Assembly: GCA_944739405.2 (NCBI GenBank)
Contig: OX123182.2
Coordinates: 55,369,183-55,433,182, forward strand
Direction: 5' to 3'
Origin: Euclidia mi
Taxonomy: Eukaryota > Arthropoda > Insecta > Lepidoptera > Erebidae
DNA length: 64,000 bases
A program made the position numbers and the translations under genes. The notes under the pieces are model-generated. The model had not been told where the DNA came from. It made no database searches and saw only the letters and a program-made list of their open reading frames with translations. The stretch's first letter is position 1; each line of letters starts with the position of its first letter. This document shows positions 35,140 through 47,307 of the stretch, piece after piece.

Positions 35140-36790
35140 AATAAAAACACGAACAGTTTTAAATTTTCCGCATGGTATGACCGGGCCCTCAGGAATATAG
35201 TGTGAGAAAAAGATAAGGTCCGCAAGCATTGGCTAACGTATGACAACCCCCGAGACTACATCGAATTTTCACTCCTTCGTGCACGTCAACATAAGATGCA
35301 AAAGGTTAGAATTGTCAAGCATAATGCACAAATAGAGGACAGTATAGTGCGACAACCCAAATTATTTTGGTCTTACGTTAAATCCAAGCGCAAGGGAAGC
35401 CAATATCCGAAGCTTTTTAACAAAGACGGTGTGGCATACAGAGACGAAAGCAGTATTAGTACTGCATTAAACAAATTCTTGCAGAGTATGTTCTCTCAGT
35501 ATTTGAATCCCTCGTTAGTAAGCAATATCAAGGAAGATAACTGTAATACTATAACCAATATGTCCATTACGGTAAATACAGGGGAGAGTATGTTGTTGTC
35601 ACCGGATAATTCAAGAGCCTGGCTGTGACGGAATACCGGCTATAGTTTTTATCTAATTGTGCAAAAAATCTAGCATATCCTTTAACTCTGCTATTCAATA
35701 AGTCAATGCAGGAGTGCGTTTTCCCACACGTTTGGAAAAAAGCACATAATTATTATACCAATACATAAGAAAGGATCAAAATCTGATATAAAAAATTATC
35801 GTCCTATCACGATTCGTAGCACTCTAGGAAAAATGACCACTGCGGTCATAGGTGGTTTTAAATCAGATTTCGTTGATGTTCCCTCCGGTGTGCCACAAGG
35901 CATACACTTAGATCCTCTTTTTTATTTTGCGTATATATACGATATTTACGAATGCTTTAGGTACGCTAACCATCTCTTATACGCAGATAATACAAAAATA
36001 TATTTACAGATTCGTACTCGTATTGCCTGTGAAATGGTACAAAGAGATTTGAACGCATTATATAAGTACTATGAATCATATAATATATCGGGGAACATCA
36101 ACTTAATGTCAAGTAATCAGTTTAAGTCGTAAGAACGACCCAATTAAATACGGTCACAGATTCGGAAACTGCTTGATTGAAAGAGCACAGTCTGTGTGCG
36201 ATCTGGGAGTTCTGCTGGACTCAAAGATGCTATTTGCACAACATATTGAAGCCATAACACAAAAAGCAATGCGTAATTTAGGGTTTGTCATACGCACATG
36301 TGCACCGTTTAAAAAACTAGCTCATTGAAAACTGTTTTCTTCGCCTATGTCCGTTGCACCTTAGAGTACGGCAGCCAGGTCTGGTCCCCTCAGTATAATG
36401 TCCATATCGAACAAATTGAAAGCATTCAAAAGCGTTTAGTTAAGCATCTTAACTTCAAAACACGAAAGCGCCATAGCGGTTACATAGACGACTGCAGGCA
36501 TTATCGCATTTTGCCACTAGTTGACAGACACGTCATGCTAGACATGTGCTTTTTTATGTATTACGTGGTGGATCTGATAGTCCTCAGCTCTAATCTACCG
36601 TTCCGTTCAACACACCAAAACCACGTACCAGAAATACAATTTTTTTTCGGTACCTCATCATCACACTAATTATGGTAGCAATTCATTTGTACCGCAATTA
36701 CTTCGAACTTACAACAATAAATTCAGTGAAAGCGATGTATTTATTCTATCAAAAACAGTTTTAAAAGTAGAATAGTTCTTGAACTCACCG
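35140..36790 (+). pseudogene. decayed Jockey-type LINE with lost catalytic Asp
   Basis: Coding remnants run in order: WYDRALRNIV then a stop; PKLFWSYVKSKRKGSQYPK (35296-35628); VWKKAHIIPIHKKGS and IKNYRPITIRSTLGK in shifted frames; VPSGVPQGIHLDPLFYFAYI (35833-36132); and LEYGSQVWSPQYNVHIEQIE (36325-36669). The catalytic box reads YADN instead of YADD. Sequence between TLGK and the GVPQG motif, which should hold motif A, is missing. Several stops and frameshifts separate the parts. No poly(A) or target-site duplication was identified. Confidence 0.8.
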
Positions 36791-37136
36791 TAAATTCCTG
36801 TTACTGATAACGTTATGTTACATAACGTAACACCAGTTCTGCTAACGTTTCTGTCCATTTTTCCTTCTTTTTTATATGAACTTAAAGCACTGTTTCGCCA
36901 GGTGAAGCAGCGTGATTTGTGTTTGTATATGTGTTTGAATTAGCTTTGTATATGTAATGTAACATTAAAAACATAACTTTCCACCTTTAATTGAAATGCC
37001 ATGGAGCTCTGTAATTGGTTTAGAATTAGTGTAAGGCGACTTGTAATGTATTTCTCTAAAAGCTGTAGAGTTTCCTTAAAATAAATAAATAGGCACTGAT
37101 GCAATTTCACGGATTTACTGAAGTTTAGCTTTCTTT

Positions 37137-38654
37137 CACAAGAATGAGCTTTATAGCTTGCAACATCACTACCACAATTTTCACTTGCCTTTCCCTTTGC
37201 CCTTCTTCTTATACGCCTCATTCATTACGGTGACCATCTGCTGTAAATCAGACGCTGACGACGCAAAAAGTTTCTCTGCAATGCACCTTAAGAAAAAGAC
37301 TTGATCCGTACATCCCATGCCCTTTCTAAATCCCGCTTGTACATCCCAAATCTTACTATCTGTTTCAGAAATCATTCTTTCGATCAGTATCTTTGCATAC
37401 AATTTGCCAACAACACTCAGTAGGCTTATACCGCGGTAGTTTTTGCATTCCTGCTGAGACCTTTTGCCCTTGTAAAGTGGTACAATTACTGCTTTGTTCC
37501 AGTCACCTGGGACACGACCGGACCGCCAACATTAATTAAAAAGCAGGTACAGCAGGCTTGCCGTGACGCCTTCGCCTACCTTGAGCATTTCAGCAGATAT
37601 CCTGTCATATCCCGCAGCTTTACCCGCTTTCATACTTTTCAATGCATACCTTATCTCTTCCATACTTATATTATTTTCACTATCATGTTCCTCATCCGCT
37701 ACTATATTCCTGGTAACACTTTCTCCTTGGTCAAACAAATTTTCATAATATACCTTCCACTGATTCAGAACATCTCCATGCTCTCTAATAATATTTCCAT
37801 TCATATCCCTTACCACCCCAACCTTCGAGTCTCCTGACGAATTGCCTCGGGCTGTTCTGACCAAGTGCCAAAATAATTTAAAATTAACCCGAAAATTCTT
37901 AACTTTCTTTCTTCTCACTGTCTCTTTTACTTTATATTTCAACCTGTCATACTTTTCTTTTTCAATCCTCTCATTGTCATTCACACTACCTTGTATCCTT
38001 TTGTTGGCTCTTATGGCCAGCATGTCCATCCATGCTTTACGGTTTTTCCGCGACCACACCACTTACTTCCTGATCCCACCATTCATTACATATCCTTTTA
38101 ATATGCTTCTTCTTTCTTACGCCACATACTTGTGTTGCTGTATCTATTACTCCATTCTTAAACTCCTTCCAAAATTTTTCTATCTCGCAATCATCTTCCT
38201 CAAACAATTCTTTAAACCTTTCTTCCAATGCTTTCTTATACTGACTACGTACATCCTCTTCTTCAAATCTTTCAACTTTCACTCTTCCTATGGCAGATAA
38301 GTGCGTGCGAGGACGATGGCGCCATTTAGTGGTTAGACCAGCTATACGACTAACTACCAAAAAATTATCAGTACCTAGACTTGTGCCTCGCCATACCCTT
38401 GTATCTTTTACTTTCCCTTTTAAACGTTCATCTATCATAACAAAATCTATAATACTTCTTTCTGTCTGCCTTTGCCATGTAAACATGTGAATCCTCTTGT
38501 GACTAAACATCGTGTTTGTCACCACAAGCTTTCTCTCCATACATATATCCATTAAACTTTCACCATTTTCATTCACTCTGTTGTCACCAAATCGAACTAG
38601 AACTCTTTCATACCCATCACGATACACACCCAACCGTCCATTAAAATAGCACAT
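37137..38654 (-). pseudogene. RTE-like LINE, 5' half with RT core deleted, minus strand
   Basis: Read right to left: endonuclease (38654-38037, with YFNGRLGVYRDGYERVLVRF and RSIIDFVMIDERLKG), linker (38062-37532, with FWHLVRTARG and MKAGKAAGYDRISAEML), then 37402-37181 with IWDVQAGFRKGMGCTDQVF. After RCIAEKLFA it jumps to SSASDLQQMVTVMNEAYKKK, so the segment that should carry motif A, motif B and YADD is deleted. It is close to the intact LINE at 48700-51046. Past KKKG it ends in a 49-bp segment also found at 39818-39866. Confidence 0.85.
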
Positions 38655-38714
38655 AATAATTATTTTTTAATTATTCTCACACTTAGCAAGCACATTCTTT
38701 CACATTAGTCTGAC

Positions 38715-38762
38715 ATTCAATGGTTTGGACATGTCCGGAGCATAAACACAAACAATGAAGAT
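38715..38762 (+). pseudogene. RTE-like C-terminal fragment
   Basis: Reads IQWFGHVRSINTNNED, resembling the LRWFGHLERM motif of the RTE-like C-terminus. Sixteen codons only. Confidence 0.4.
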
Positions 38763-38814
38763 TTAAATTAAGCCAAGTATAAATAAATTCATATGATAAT
38801 AATAAAAGAATAGA

Positions 38815-39010
38815 CTTCACCTATTATATGCCCATTATGGTAAGAATTTCCAAAGATCCTCTCTTAGTGCTCCCCTACAATCTACAAGGAACATACTTGC
38901 TGAATTTCAGATTTTTGCGCCCAGTCGGCTGTGCGTTGTCAGTCAGTCAGTCAGTAACGCAAGAATTTTATATAATTATATTCACATTGATTATGATTGA
39001 TTGTCTGATG
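38815..39010 (+). repeat. dispersed repeat copy 2, matches 6150-6310
   Basis: Shares CTTAGTGC, GGCTGTGCGTTGTCAGTCAG and AACGCAAGAAT with the minus-strand copy at 6150-6310. Includes a short (AGTC)n run. Confidence 0.65.
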
Positions 39011-39244
39011 ACTTGCTCAAAACATAATAACAAATATAGAACATATCTGTTGTTAAAAATTTCAGTATCTTACACTAAAGACCAATAAGTCTTATGTTGT
39101 CTTTTTCATGGGAAAAATAAAGTGCGTTAGCTGTTAATCGCACTACGCGAGTTAGACTGCATATCTACGAGAGATGGCTGAAGTCGCTTAGAGAAGCTGA
39201 GCAAAGTTAGGAAAATATAGCGATGCTATTGGTTGAATGTAGCT

Positions 39245-39396
39245 CGTGGGGGCGGATTAAGAATACAAGGTGTCATTATCCCATTTCATCCCGTGGGTGT
39301 TGCACGAGGCCACTAAGGAAAATACACGAATCAAATAGCGAAATAAATACCAACCCAACCCGTCTGGCCAGCGTTGTATAGTAGGCTAAATATACC
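39245..39396 (+). repeat. dispersed repeat with CGTCTGGCCAGCGTTGTATA core
   Basis: Blocks GGATTAAGAATACAAGG, CATCCCGTGGGTGTTGC, CCAACCCGTCTGGCCAGCG follow the order of the repeat at 12255-12500 read on its own strand. The terminal CAGTGGACTG block is missing. Confidence 0.65.
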
Positions 39397-39817
39397 TATT
39401 GCTTCAAAATGCTATTTTGACACAAATTCGGTAAGGTCTATGTCCAGCTATGGCCTACAACGGGCAGTACGATTATTTATTGAACTTTTCCTTGCATTGC
39501 CCTCAACCGCCTCGCACGACCATGGTGTGTACACAATCTTAGGAGACTTCAGTTAAGAAAATGGGTCGTTACGTTAAGGCTGTGGTGGCACTATTTACGC
39601 GTAATAAAACCACGAAGTCAAAGACACATTTTTGTAAATGGTGAGTGCAGATACATTGATAAAGTGGATTAGGTGTTGTTATGGAACGGGCTCACCATTT
39701 AGGATGTTTCATTTTATAGCATAGGATGCACCATTTAGGAAGTTTACGTGGTAATTATAATTTGTTTTAATTGTATTTCGGGATGAGTAACTCGTGTCTT
39801 AGGTTTATTAGACCATT

Positions 39818-40645
39818 AGTGAAAATTGTGGTAGTGATGTTGCAAGCTATAAAGCTAATTCTTGTGTGTGTAAGAAGAAAGGCATGAAAGTGAATGTAAG
39901 CAACACTAAGGTCATGGTCATAGAGAGGGAAGATAGTGTAACTGAATGTACCATACTGATAGGAGATGAAAAAGTGGATCAAGTGAATGAGTTTGTCTAT
40001 TTAGGGTCATTGTTTACAAGAGATGGAAAATGTGCGGGAAATATTGAAAGGAGAGTGAAAGCAGGAAATTGTGTTAATGGCACATACAGACCATTTTTAG
40101 CAGTAAAATTATATCGAGTAAGGCTCGCCATTTCATTTCATTTCGCCTTGCTATACTGCAGGAAGTTTTGGCGCCAACATTGATGTATGAAAGTGGATCG
40201 TGGGTATGGCAGATGCTGTGTAGATGAGAGCTTTGAGGAGTATGTGCGGAGTAAGAATCGCAGATAAAGTGAGAAATAGTGTTAATCGCGAAAGGTGTGG
40301 TTTGAAAGAAGATGTAGTGTCAAAAATTGAGAAAGGTATGTTGCGATGGTTTGGACATTTGGAACGGATGGATGCAAGGAGATTTACGAAAGATGTGTAT
40401 CGAGTAAGAATGAATGGAGATGTCGGTAGAGGACGCGCAAGATGGACTTACGCTGACCAAATTGGTGACGTACTGCGAAAGGGCCTAATCAAAAGTACCC
40501 TTAACCGACGAGCATGCATGACGAGGTTAATGAATGTCGAAGAAACGAAAGAGGTATGTTTGAACCAGAGCATTTGGCGTTCCATAGTCTCTGCCTACCC
40601 CAATGGGAGACAGGCGTGACGTTTAGATTAGATAGATAGATATGA
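39818..40645 (+). pseudogene. RTE-like LINE C-terminal half with TAGA tail, plus strand
   Basis: Begins with the 49-bp segment shared with 37137-37185, then enters the LINE at CKKKGMKVNVSNTKVMV (39866), just after where YADD would be. It continues through VDQVNEFVYLGSLFTRDGK, shifts frame around 40110-40220, and resumes with RALRSMCGVRIADKVRNS, GMLRWFGHLERMD and STLNRRACMTRLMNV. The 3' end carries GTCTCTGCCTACCCC and ACAGGCGTGA, then a short TAGA repeat. The fragment complements the one at 37137-38654. Confidence 0.85.
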
Positions 40646-40649
40646 ATTG

Positions 40650-43242
40650 AATTGAAATAAAACCTTACTTAAACCAAGCCATACACCATTATATCGGTTA
40701 CGGACAATTGTTTAAAGGGAAATGTGGACATTTAAAAGTACTCTTAATAAGTATTTCTAAACAATATTAAGGACGGTCAATTTTTTTTAAATTAGATATA
40801 ATGCCTTAAAATATGTTTTATTTTAAAACTGAGTTTGTGTACAACCCACCATAAACATTGGCACTTGACGATATAAAAGATAAGTTTCATGTTTCTGCAA
40901 GCTACATTTTACTGTCATCCATTAATCCCACAAGCTTGAAATTTAAAAGAAAGCACTAATACTTAAGGTTTACATCAGAAGAGAAACTTCAGTTAAAACC
41001 GAGTTAACATCCAAACATTCGCTGTATAGAGCACTAATTGGCATGACAAAGTGCACAACATTTTGTTTGAAATATCATTAGCGATGGCTAAGGCTTTATG
41101 TTTGTCATTCTCACGATATAACTCACAATTTGAACAACCTGTATTACAAACTAATAACGATACAATATAGGAACACACACACACACACACAATATGCATG
41201 ATTTCGTCTAAGATGAACAAAAGTTTTATGGAGATTAATCTGGGTATAGATATAAGTATAGGAAGTATACACAAAAATTACACTTATAAAAATATATAAT
41301 TAAATTTAAAATTTTCACTACTTATGTTAAATTAATACAATTATTGCGATTATTAAATTATATTGCGTGATTTTACATTTTCAAAATGTTAAATAAAGTA
41401 AAATACCTACTCAAATTCAGATATCAAGCTGCCGTCATGGCATTGTAACGTGTTTCGTTTATTTAAATAATTATGATAACAACACTAATTTATTTTTATG
41501 CCAACAAAATAAAGTCGTCCACATCCAAATGACGATATCCTATATTTATTTATATATATTTATTTCAAAAGAATCTACTGTTCGCCGAAACATCGAGACA
41601 GTTTACTTTATATTGGCCTCTAAAACCTACATTTGTAATGTTGGTATAGCTGTCATTTTTACGTAAATCAGTACAGCGCGGCGCGTCTACAAACGGTACC
41701 CGCGTCACACCCTGTTTACTTCCAATATCAGAGCAACATTAGCCACTATACTTAGATTTTTACCCTTTTCCACATAAGCACTCTACTCGAGGAGGATTGA
41801 CTTTTCCGTAAACATTGAAATAAAGATAGGTACGTGAGAGAATTTTCGCTACCGGGGGGAGTTTCTAGAACGTTCAAAAGATACTCGGACAACCGGGGAA
41901 GGATGCTGGGTATTTTACGTCGGATTTTATTCACAAGAGCATTGTGGCTGATATTTAGCGTGACAAGCCACAATATTGCTGAATGAACCGGGCCACTGGA
42001 GCCCGTCGAGACATGTCTCGCGCTCTTAGGTGAAAAGGTGCACTGCTCTTTACCAGATGAACAATGAATGTGTATTATTTTTTTCTTTGAAGCGAAATTA
42101 TAGAATATTCAATTTTATATACATTTTCGCTTTGTTAGGGGCAAACTTGTAATTGACTTATTCGTCTCCAAAAATTTTTTTATCAATTGTTTGACTGCAG
42201 AGTTGCTGCAATATTTGTGAAAGAATAAGGGTTAAATCCTCATAAGGGCCAGTACTTTGTGAGCTTCACAAATTGTCGCTTTGAATCCGATTTTTTCTTT
42301 TGTCCGTTGAATTAATGCGTTTAAAAGAAAACAGCTATACACGCTATGTTAGAATATAAAGTTTATAAAAAGATAACTCAACAATATTGTGATAAAATCT
42401 TATTATGAAAATCAATTCATGCATGTGATTTTCATAAGCAAATGGCACGCGATAATCACTGGGGCGCAAAACAAACAAAAGATTTTTTGGTTTACTATCA
42501 AAAAACAACGTTTCACAGTAAACTTTTAAGCTACAATATATTTTATTCATGTAGCGGCGCCCAGTGTTCGGAACCAATGAATTTGTATGTCGTAGATAAC
42601 GCATTTTATAGTCACAGTTAGTAAATAAATTCTCTCGCATCCACCAATCATATACTGGGATCACGTAGCACGCCCTCCAATGAAAGGTAAAATCCAATCA
42701 ATTATTACGTTCGTGCTCGAATTCTGCACTGAAATGCAAAGAGAAAAGATTTAATCCCAAAAAAGTTTTGTCTGTTTTGCCCACTCGACACCATTTATTT
42801 TTTCGCCTTTTTCCGCCGACTGCCTTTTTTGTTATTGGCAATGTCGTAGACGTCGCCTATTTGTTCGGCCTCATTACAGCATGTTTATAATCTGGAATTG
42901 CTAGCCCGCCCACTTAAATGGATTAAGCTCGGATAATAGGACTACCTAATGATAACAATTTGTAAAGTATGAGACCTTAAATTACTTACAAAGGGGACGA
43001 TAACAATAACGTAAGCCAATTCGGACTTATATTGAGTAATCAAATCCCGGAAAGCTTTACAAAAGAAAAGTAAAAGAATAGTTATAAAATTAAAAACAGA
43101 AGAAACTCTTTTAATAAAAGTCTGTAGAGCAGAATTTCTTAGAAATTAGCTTGGCCAATGTCAAAGTTTAGACAGCATAATCTAAAATGTATATATGATG
43201 TATATATAAATTTATTGATAGTGCACACGAATGCTCTTTAAA
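40650..43242. other. no gene recognised; short CA microsatellite
   Basis: AT-rich sequence with an (AC)n run at about 41173-41190. A few GC-richer patches (41680-41720) could be promoter-like but nothing supports a gene. Confidence 0.5.
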
Positions 43243-44212
43243 TCTTAAAAAAAACCGGTCAAGTGCGAGTCGTACTCGCGCACTGAGGGTTCCGTCCAAA
43301 CCTGTAGGTATACACATACATACAATTATTTAAAAAATGTGAAGTAGGTAACTAAAAATTTAAGGTTTGCGATTTTTTTCCTATGTGCTATAAAACGCTG
43401 CTTTATGCCAAATTTAAAGATTCTAGAGCGACTGGAAGTACCCTTTAGTTTTGAGTTGAGCATTTGATATGAATTTCAATTTTATACCTCTACGGGTTCA
43501 AGAGGAAAGGGCTGGCACCTTTAAATTTTTTTTAAACATTTTAAATTATATGATGTACTCATAACTAATAATTTACGGTTTTCGCAATTGTTCCTTTATC
43601 TGTGCTATAAGACGTTGCTTCGTACCAAATTTCGTAGGTTTTGATTCCCTTGCGAGCAGTTGCGAGTTTGAAAATATGCTTAAATTGCTGTTTCTTTTGA
43701 TTGCGTTGAGATAGAAGTTTGATTTTGTTACAGCTTAAAGGTATTATAGACCTGAGTATTTAATATGAATTTTTAATTTAATAACTCTATGCGTTCTTGA
43801 GGAAAGAGTTGGAAACTTAAAATTAAAAGAAATATTTTTTTCATGATGTATCTAAAAAAATACGGTTTTCGCAATTTTTCTTTTATCTGTGCTATAAAAA
43901 ACTTCTTTGTACAAAATTTGAAGAATCTAAGTTCAGGGGAAGTACCCTGTAGGTTTTGATTCCCTTGTGAGGTTCGAAAATTTGCGGCAATTCGCAGCAT
44001 AAACAGCTGTATCTTTTGATTGCAATGGTTTAGAAGCTTGATTTTTTCACAGCTTCTTGAGACAGTAGACTTGACTATTTGGCTTATATTTCAGTTTGAT
44101 ACCTTTACGCGTTTCTGAGAAAAAGGGTCTTGACAGACGGACGGACAACAAAGTCCTATAAGATCCTATAAGGGTTCCATTTTTTTCATTTCGAGGTACG
44201 GAACCCTAAAAA
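43243..44212 (+). repeat. multi-unit dispersed repeat, plus copy
   Basis: Starts with ACCGGTCAAGTGCGAGTCG and GGGTTCCGT, and ends with GAGGTACGGAACCCTAAA. Between are three diverged ~220-310-bp units, each with a CCAAATTT-type word (about 43405, 43620, 43908) and a GAATTTCAATTT block. No protein is encoded. The reverse copy fills most of 46760-52093. Confidence 0.8.
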
Positions 44213-44782
44213 CGAGTTTAATATTTATTGGCGAGAGAAGTTTTGCATTCGTTACATAAATAATATGTTTACGTCGAGCTCGTCGCGGGTGTCGTTAAGA
44301 GGCCGTTGTCGCCTCGCCGCACCGCGCTGTCGCTTGACTCCTGACGTTACACTTTACTGCAACACTGTCAAACATACATGACTATATATCGACGCCGCAG
44401 TTTTATTAACACAAAGAAAGCGTACACCGCGCAAATAACAAGAAAATGTTTAGTAATTTAATACAGAAATAACTTTTGTTCCCCTTTTTGGTATATCTTA
44501 ATTTGGTGCAAAGTTATTTTTTAAGTTTGCCGATAAATAACAACAAATGATACACGTAACGTGGGTCAACAAGACAGGCATGAAATATATATAAAGGTGT
44601 TGGTAAAATAAAAATATTTGCAAACCTCATTACAGAGAGGAAATGTGGGTAATATTTTGAAAGTTCCCGGAAAATGCAGAACGTGACGGAGTCTGCACGC
44701 AACAAAAGGAGTTTTCAAGGAAATGAGCTAACTTTCGCCAGCCAGTGGGCTAATTCAATGTCTCACTGTGGCAACCCTTACT

Positions 44783-44870
44783 TTTAGGGTTCCGTACCTC
44801 AAAATGATAAAATGGAACCCTTATAGGATCATTTTTTTGTCCGTCCGTCTGTAAAGACCATCGATATATA
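44783..44870 (-). repeat. end fragment of the multi-unit repeat
   Basis: TTAGGGTTCCGTACCTCAAA, then GGAACCCTTATAGGATC and GTCCGTCCGTCTGT, is the reverse of the end module at about 44130-44212. Only the terminal module is present. Confidence 0.75.
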
Positions 44871-44899
44871 TGTACTAAAGTACTAGATGTAGCATTCAG

Positions 44900-45600
44900 A
44901 ACATTGACTTTGTTCAAATGCTTTGCATGAATATACCAGCAAAGCAATCTAGTGTCACTTTGACTTGCCTGCGGCGTGGGTCCGCTTCGTTTATTAATTG
45001 TGTACCGGCGAGAAATCGCTTAATTCGAATCAGAACTGGAATCTGTTGTAGCGCTAGTTAATATTATTTATTATTTAAGTAATAAAAAGAGTTAATTATA
45101 TCATATTACCACATAACAATGTATTTATTTATTTTTATGTGACGTCATTTACCACCATAGACTAACTACTATGCAGACATCGATTGCAAGTGATTGTAGG
45201 TATAAATATAATTATGACTAAGAACAGACTTGATGAAGGCATTGGTTTTAAAAGTGTTTTAGTTTGATTCATGTTCTAAGACCAATTTGATTTTGTATAA
45301 CACTAATTTGTGTTTTTCTTTTTAGTATATTGATCGTTATTACTATATTAATGAATATTTCAAATAAAATAATTGTGACACATGCCTAAGTACTTTAAAA
45401 ACAGTATGTACCTACACTTACACTTCACCATAGTACACATAAATTTGCAGTTATAGAAAAATACGTAAAAAATATACTGAATCAATAAGGCCATTAAAAA
45501 TAAGGCCAAACATCCTGATCTTTATTATCTGACCAAGAGACAAAAACCTACGAAATTAATTGTGTTTGATGGTAATGGAATAGGTATTAAAATATATTTT
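44900..45600. other. no feature recognised
   Basis: AT-rich sequence without a credible frame or repeat. Confidence 0.5.
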
Positions 45601-45617
45601 TGAGCATTTCTTATGCT

Positions 45618-46001
45618 GATTATTCCCGGTGTCCACCCCCTGCTTGTCCACCGCGGGTGGACAGAGACACAAATATTTAAAAAAATTCTCGCTGTGCACC
45701 CCTGGGGGACAGCGAGAATTAATTTTAAATTATTTTCGCTGGCCACCCCGGGTGGACAAAGACACGAGTTTTTTCATCACTTCTGATTCGGGTAGATAGG
45801 TTATGTTAGGTTCTCTTTTGACCCTTAACCCAAAAATAGGAGCCCTGCGAAGCAGGGCTCCGTCAACTTAGTTTATTAAAAATCAAATATTTAAAAAAAT
45901 TCTCGCTGTCCCCCAGGGGTGCACAGCGAGAATTTTTTTAAATATTTGTGTCTCTGTCCACCCGCGGTGGACAAGCAGGGGGTGGACACCGGGAATAATC
46001 G
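45618..46001. mobile_element. 384-bp MITE with perfect 103-bp terminal inverted repeats (Mutator-like)
   Basis: Positions 45618-45720 and 45898-46000 are perfect reverse complements over 103 bp. The direct repeat TTCTTATGCT flanks the element at 45608-45617 and 46002-46011, a 10-bp target-site duplication. Long terminal inverted repeats and 9-11-bp duplications are characteristic of Mutator-like transposons. Each arm carries its own hairpins (GTCCACC/GGTGGAC and ATTCTCGCTGT/ACAGCGAGAAT). The 177-bp core holds a third partial copy of the GGTGGACA motif and a 10-bp-arm hairpin at 45839-45861. No transposase is encoded. Confidence 0.85.
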
Positions 46002-46011
46002 TTCTTATGCT

Positions 46012-46755
46012 AGGGTAGATTGAATTGCAATTTATTTAAAGCTATAAAAATAAATTCCTGGGGCAAGACTTGAACCTGCGACCAAGACGAACCGTGTCAA
46101 TGTTGTATCGACTAAGCTATTTGGGTCACTTCATCATAAAAAGATTTTTCCTAATGGTTGGTTCACTTATAGTAGCGCATAGTCCCATTTGCCAAATGTG
46201 TGTGTGTATAGAACTATGTGGTCAGAAAGGACATTATAACAGATTGTCAAAACAATGCTGCCTTATATGTATAATAAGAAATTTCTGAGCTAGCCTCATG
46301 CCAAGATAAATTTAAACTTTAAAAATTTATAATTGTTCGTTCCTGACACATGTCTTGAACTTACGCCAACGAATACATTTTCTATTTTTTTATAAAAGTA
46401 ACTAAATATGATTATAGTTTTTATTATTTTACTGAAATAAAACCACGACAATTAATTACTTTTATTTTCATAAATAGGCACAAAACTTATCTATTTTCCG
46501 ACCTTCTGTGAAAATAATCTATACAAATGTCAATAAGTACCCAGTAGCATTAGAGTACTGCTGGCTGCTCATTGGTAAGATGCCCGGTCAGCCGTAGCTG
46601 ATTGGCTATAATATGATAAATAAGCGCTGTATTCCATTGGTGCTACGTGCATTTGCGTGTTGCGCATGTGCGATTAGACGTCAAACCTAAGACAGCTTGG
46701 ACAATGTTTTCCTAATGAATGTTACGTCTATCGTTAGAATATATGTCAATGGTAA
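46012..46755. other. no gene recognised
   Basis: A GAACCTGCGACC word near 46070 is weakly box B-like but no SINE could be delimited. Confidence 0.45.
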
Positions 46756-46904
46756 AGACACTCTTTCTCAGAAACACGTGGAGATATCAAACTGAAATTT
46801 ATATCAAATAGCCAAATCCCTGTCCCTTGAATCTGTGAAAAAATCAAATTTCTAAGCCAACGCAATCAAAAGATACAGCCGTTTATGTTGCAAATTTCCG
46901 CAAA

Positions 46905-46950
46905 TACCCTGTAGGTTTTGAGTTTCGAAAAACTCAAAACCTACAGGGTA
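46905..46950. repeat. perfect hairpin with 21-bp arms inside the repeat
   Basis: Arms 46905-46925 and 46930-46950 are exact reverse complements with spacer CGAA. The arm sequence includes ACCCTGTAGGTTTTGAGT, the same block found in neighbouring units, so one part has been duplicated in reverse. Confidence 0.9.
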
Positions 46951-47086
46951 CTTTCCGTGAACTAAGAATCTTGAAATTTGGTATGAAGCAATGTCTTATA
47001 GCATGAATAAAGGAAATATTGCGATAACCGTTCATTTTTAGTTACATCATATTATAAAAATATTTTTATTAATTTTGAATTTATTA

Positions 47087-47307
47087 GGGTGCATACCAAG
47101 AACTTAGGGTCCTAAGCCAACCTCACCTGCAAGTGGTGCACCTGCCGATCAACGGACGAGGCTCTGGCAAACAAAATGTCCCAATAAGCGACAATAGGCT
47201 CGCCACCTATTACGTAGGATCAAAACACCGGCGAAAAGTGGGCGTTTAATATGCCTCTGCTTACCCCTTCGGGGAAACAGGCGTGAGTCTATGTATGTAT
47301 GTATGTA
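47087..47307 (+). mobile_element. SINE with non-tRNA head and RTE-like tail, 11-bp target-site duplication
   Basis: The body runs from GGGTGCATACCAAGAACTTA through AAGTGGTGCACCTGCCGATC to CTCTGCTTACCCC, ACAGGCGTGAGTCTATG and (TATG)n. It is bounded by the 11-bp repeat TGAATTTATTA at 47076-47086 and 47308-47318. No box A/B pair was seen in the head, unlike the SINE at 4945. A close copy in reverse lies at 63253-63480. Confidence 0.88.
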
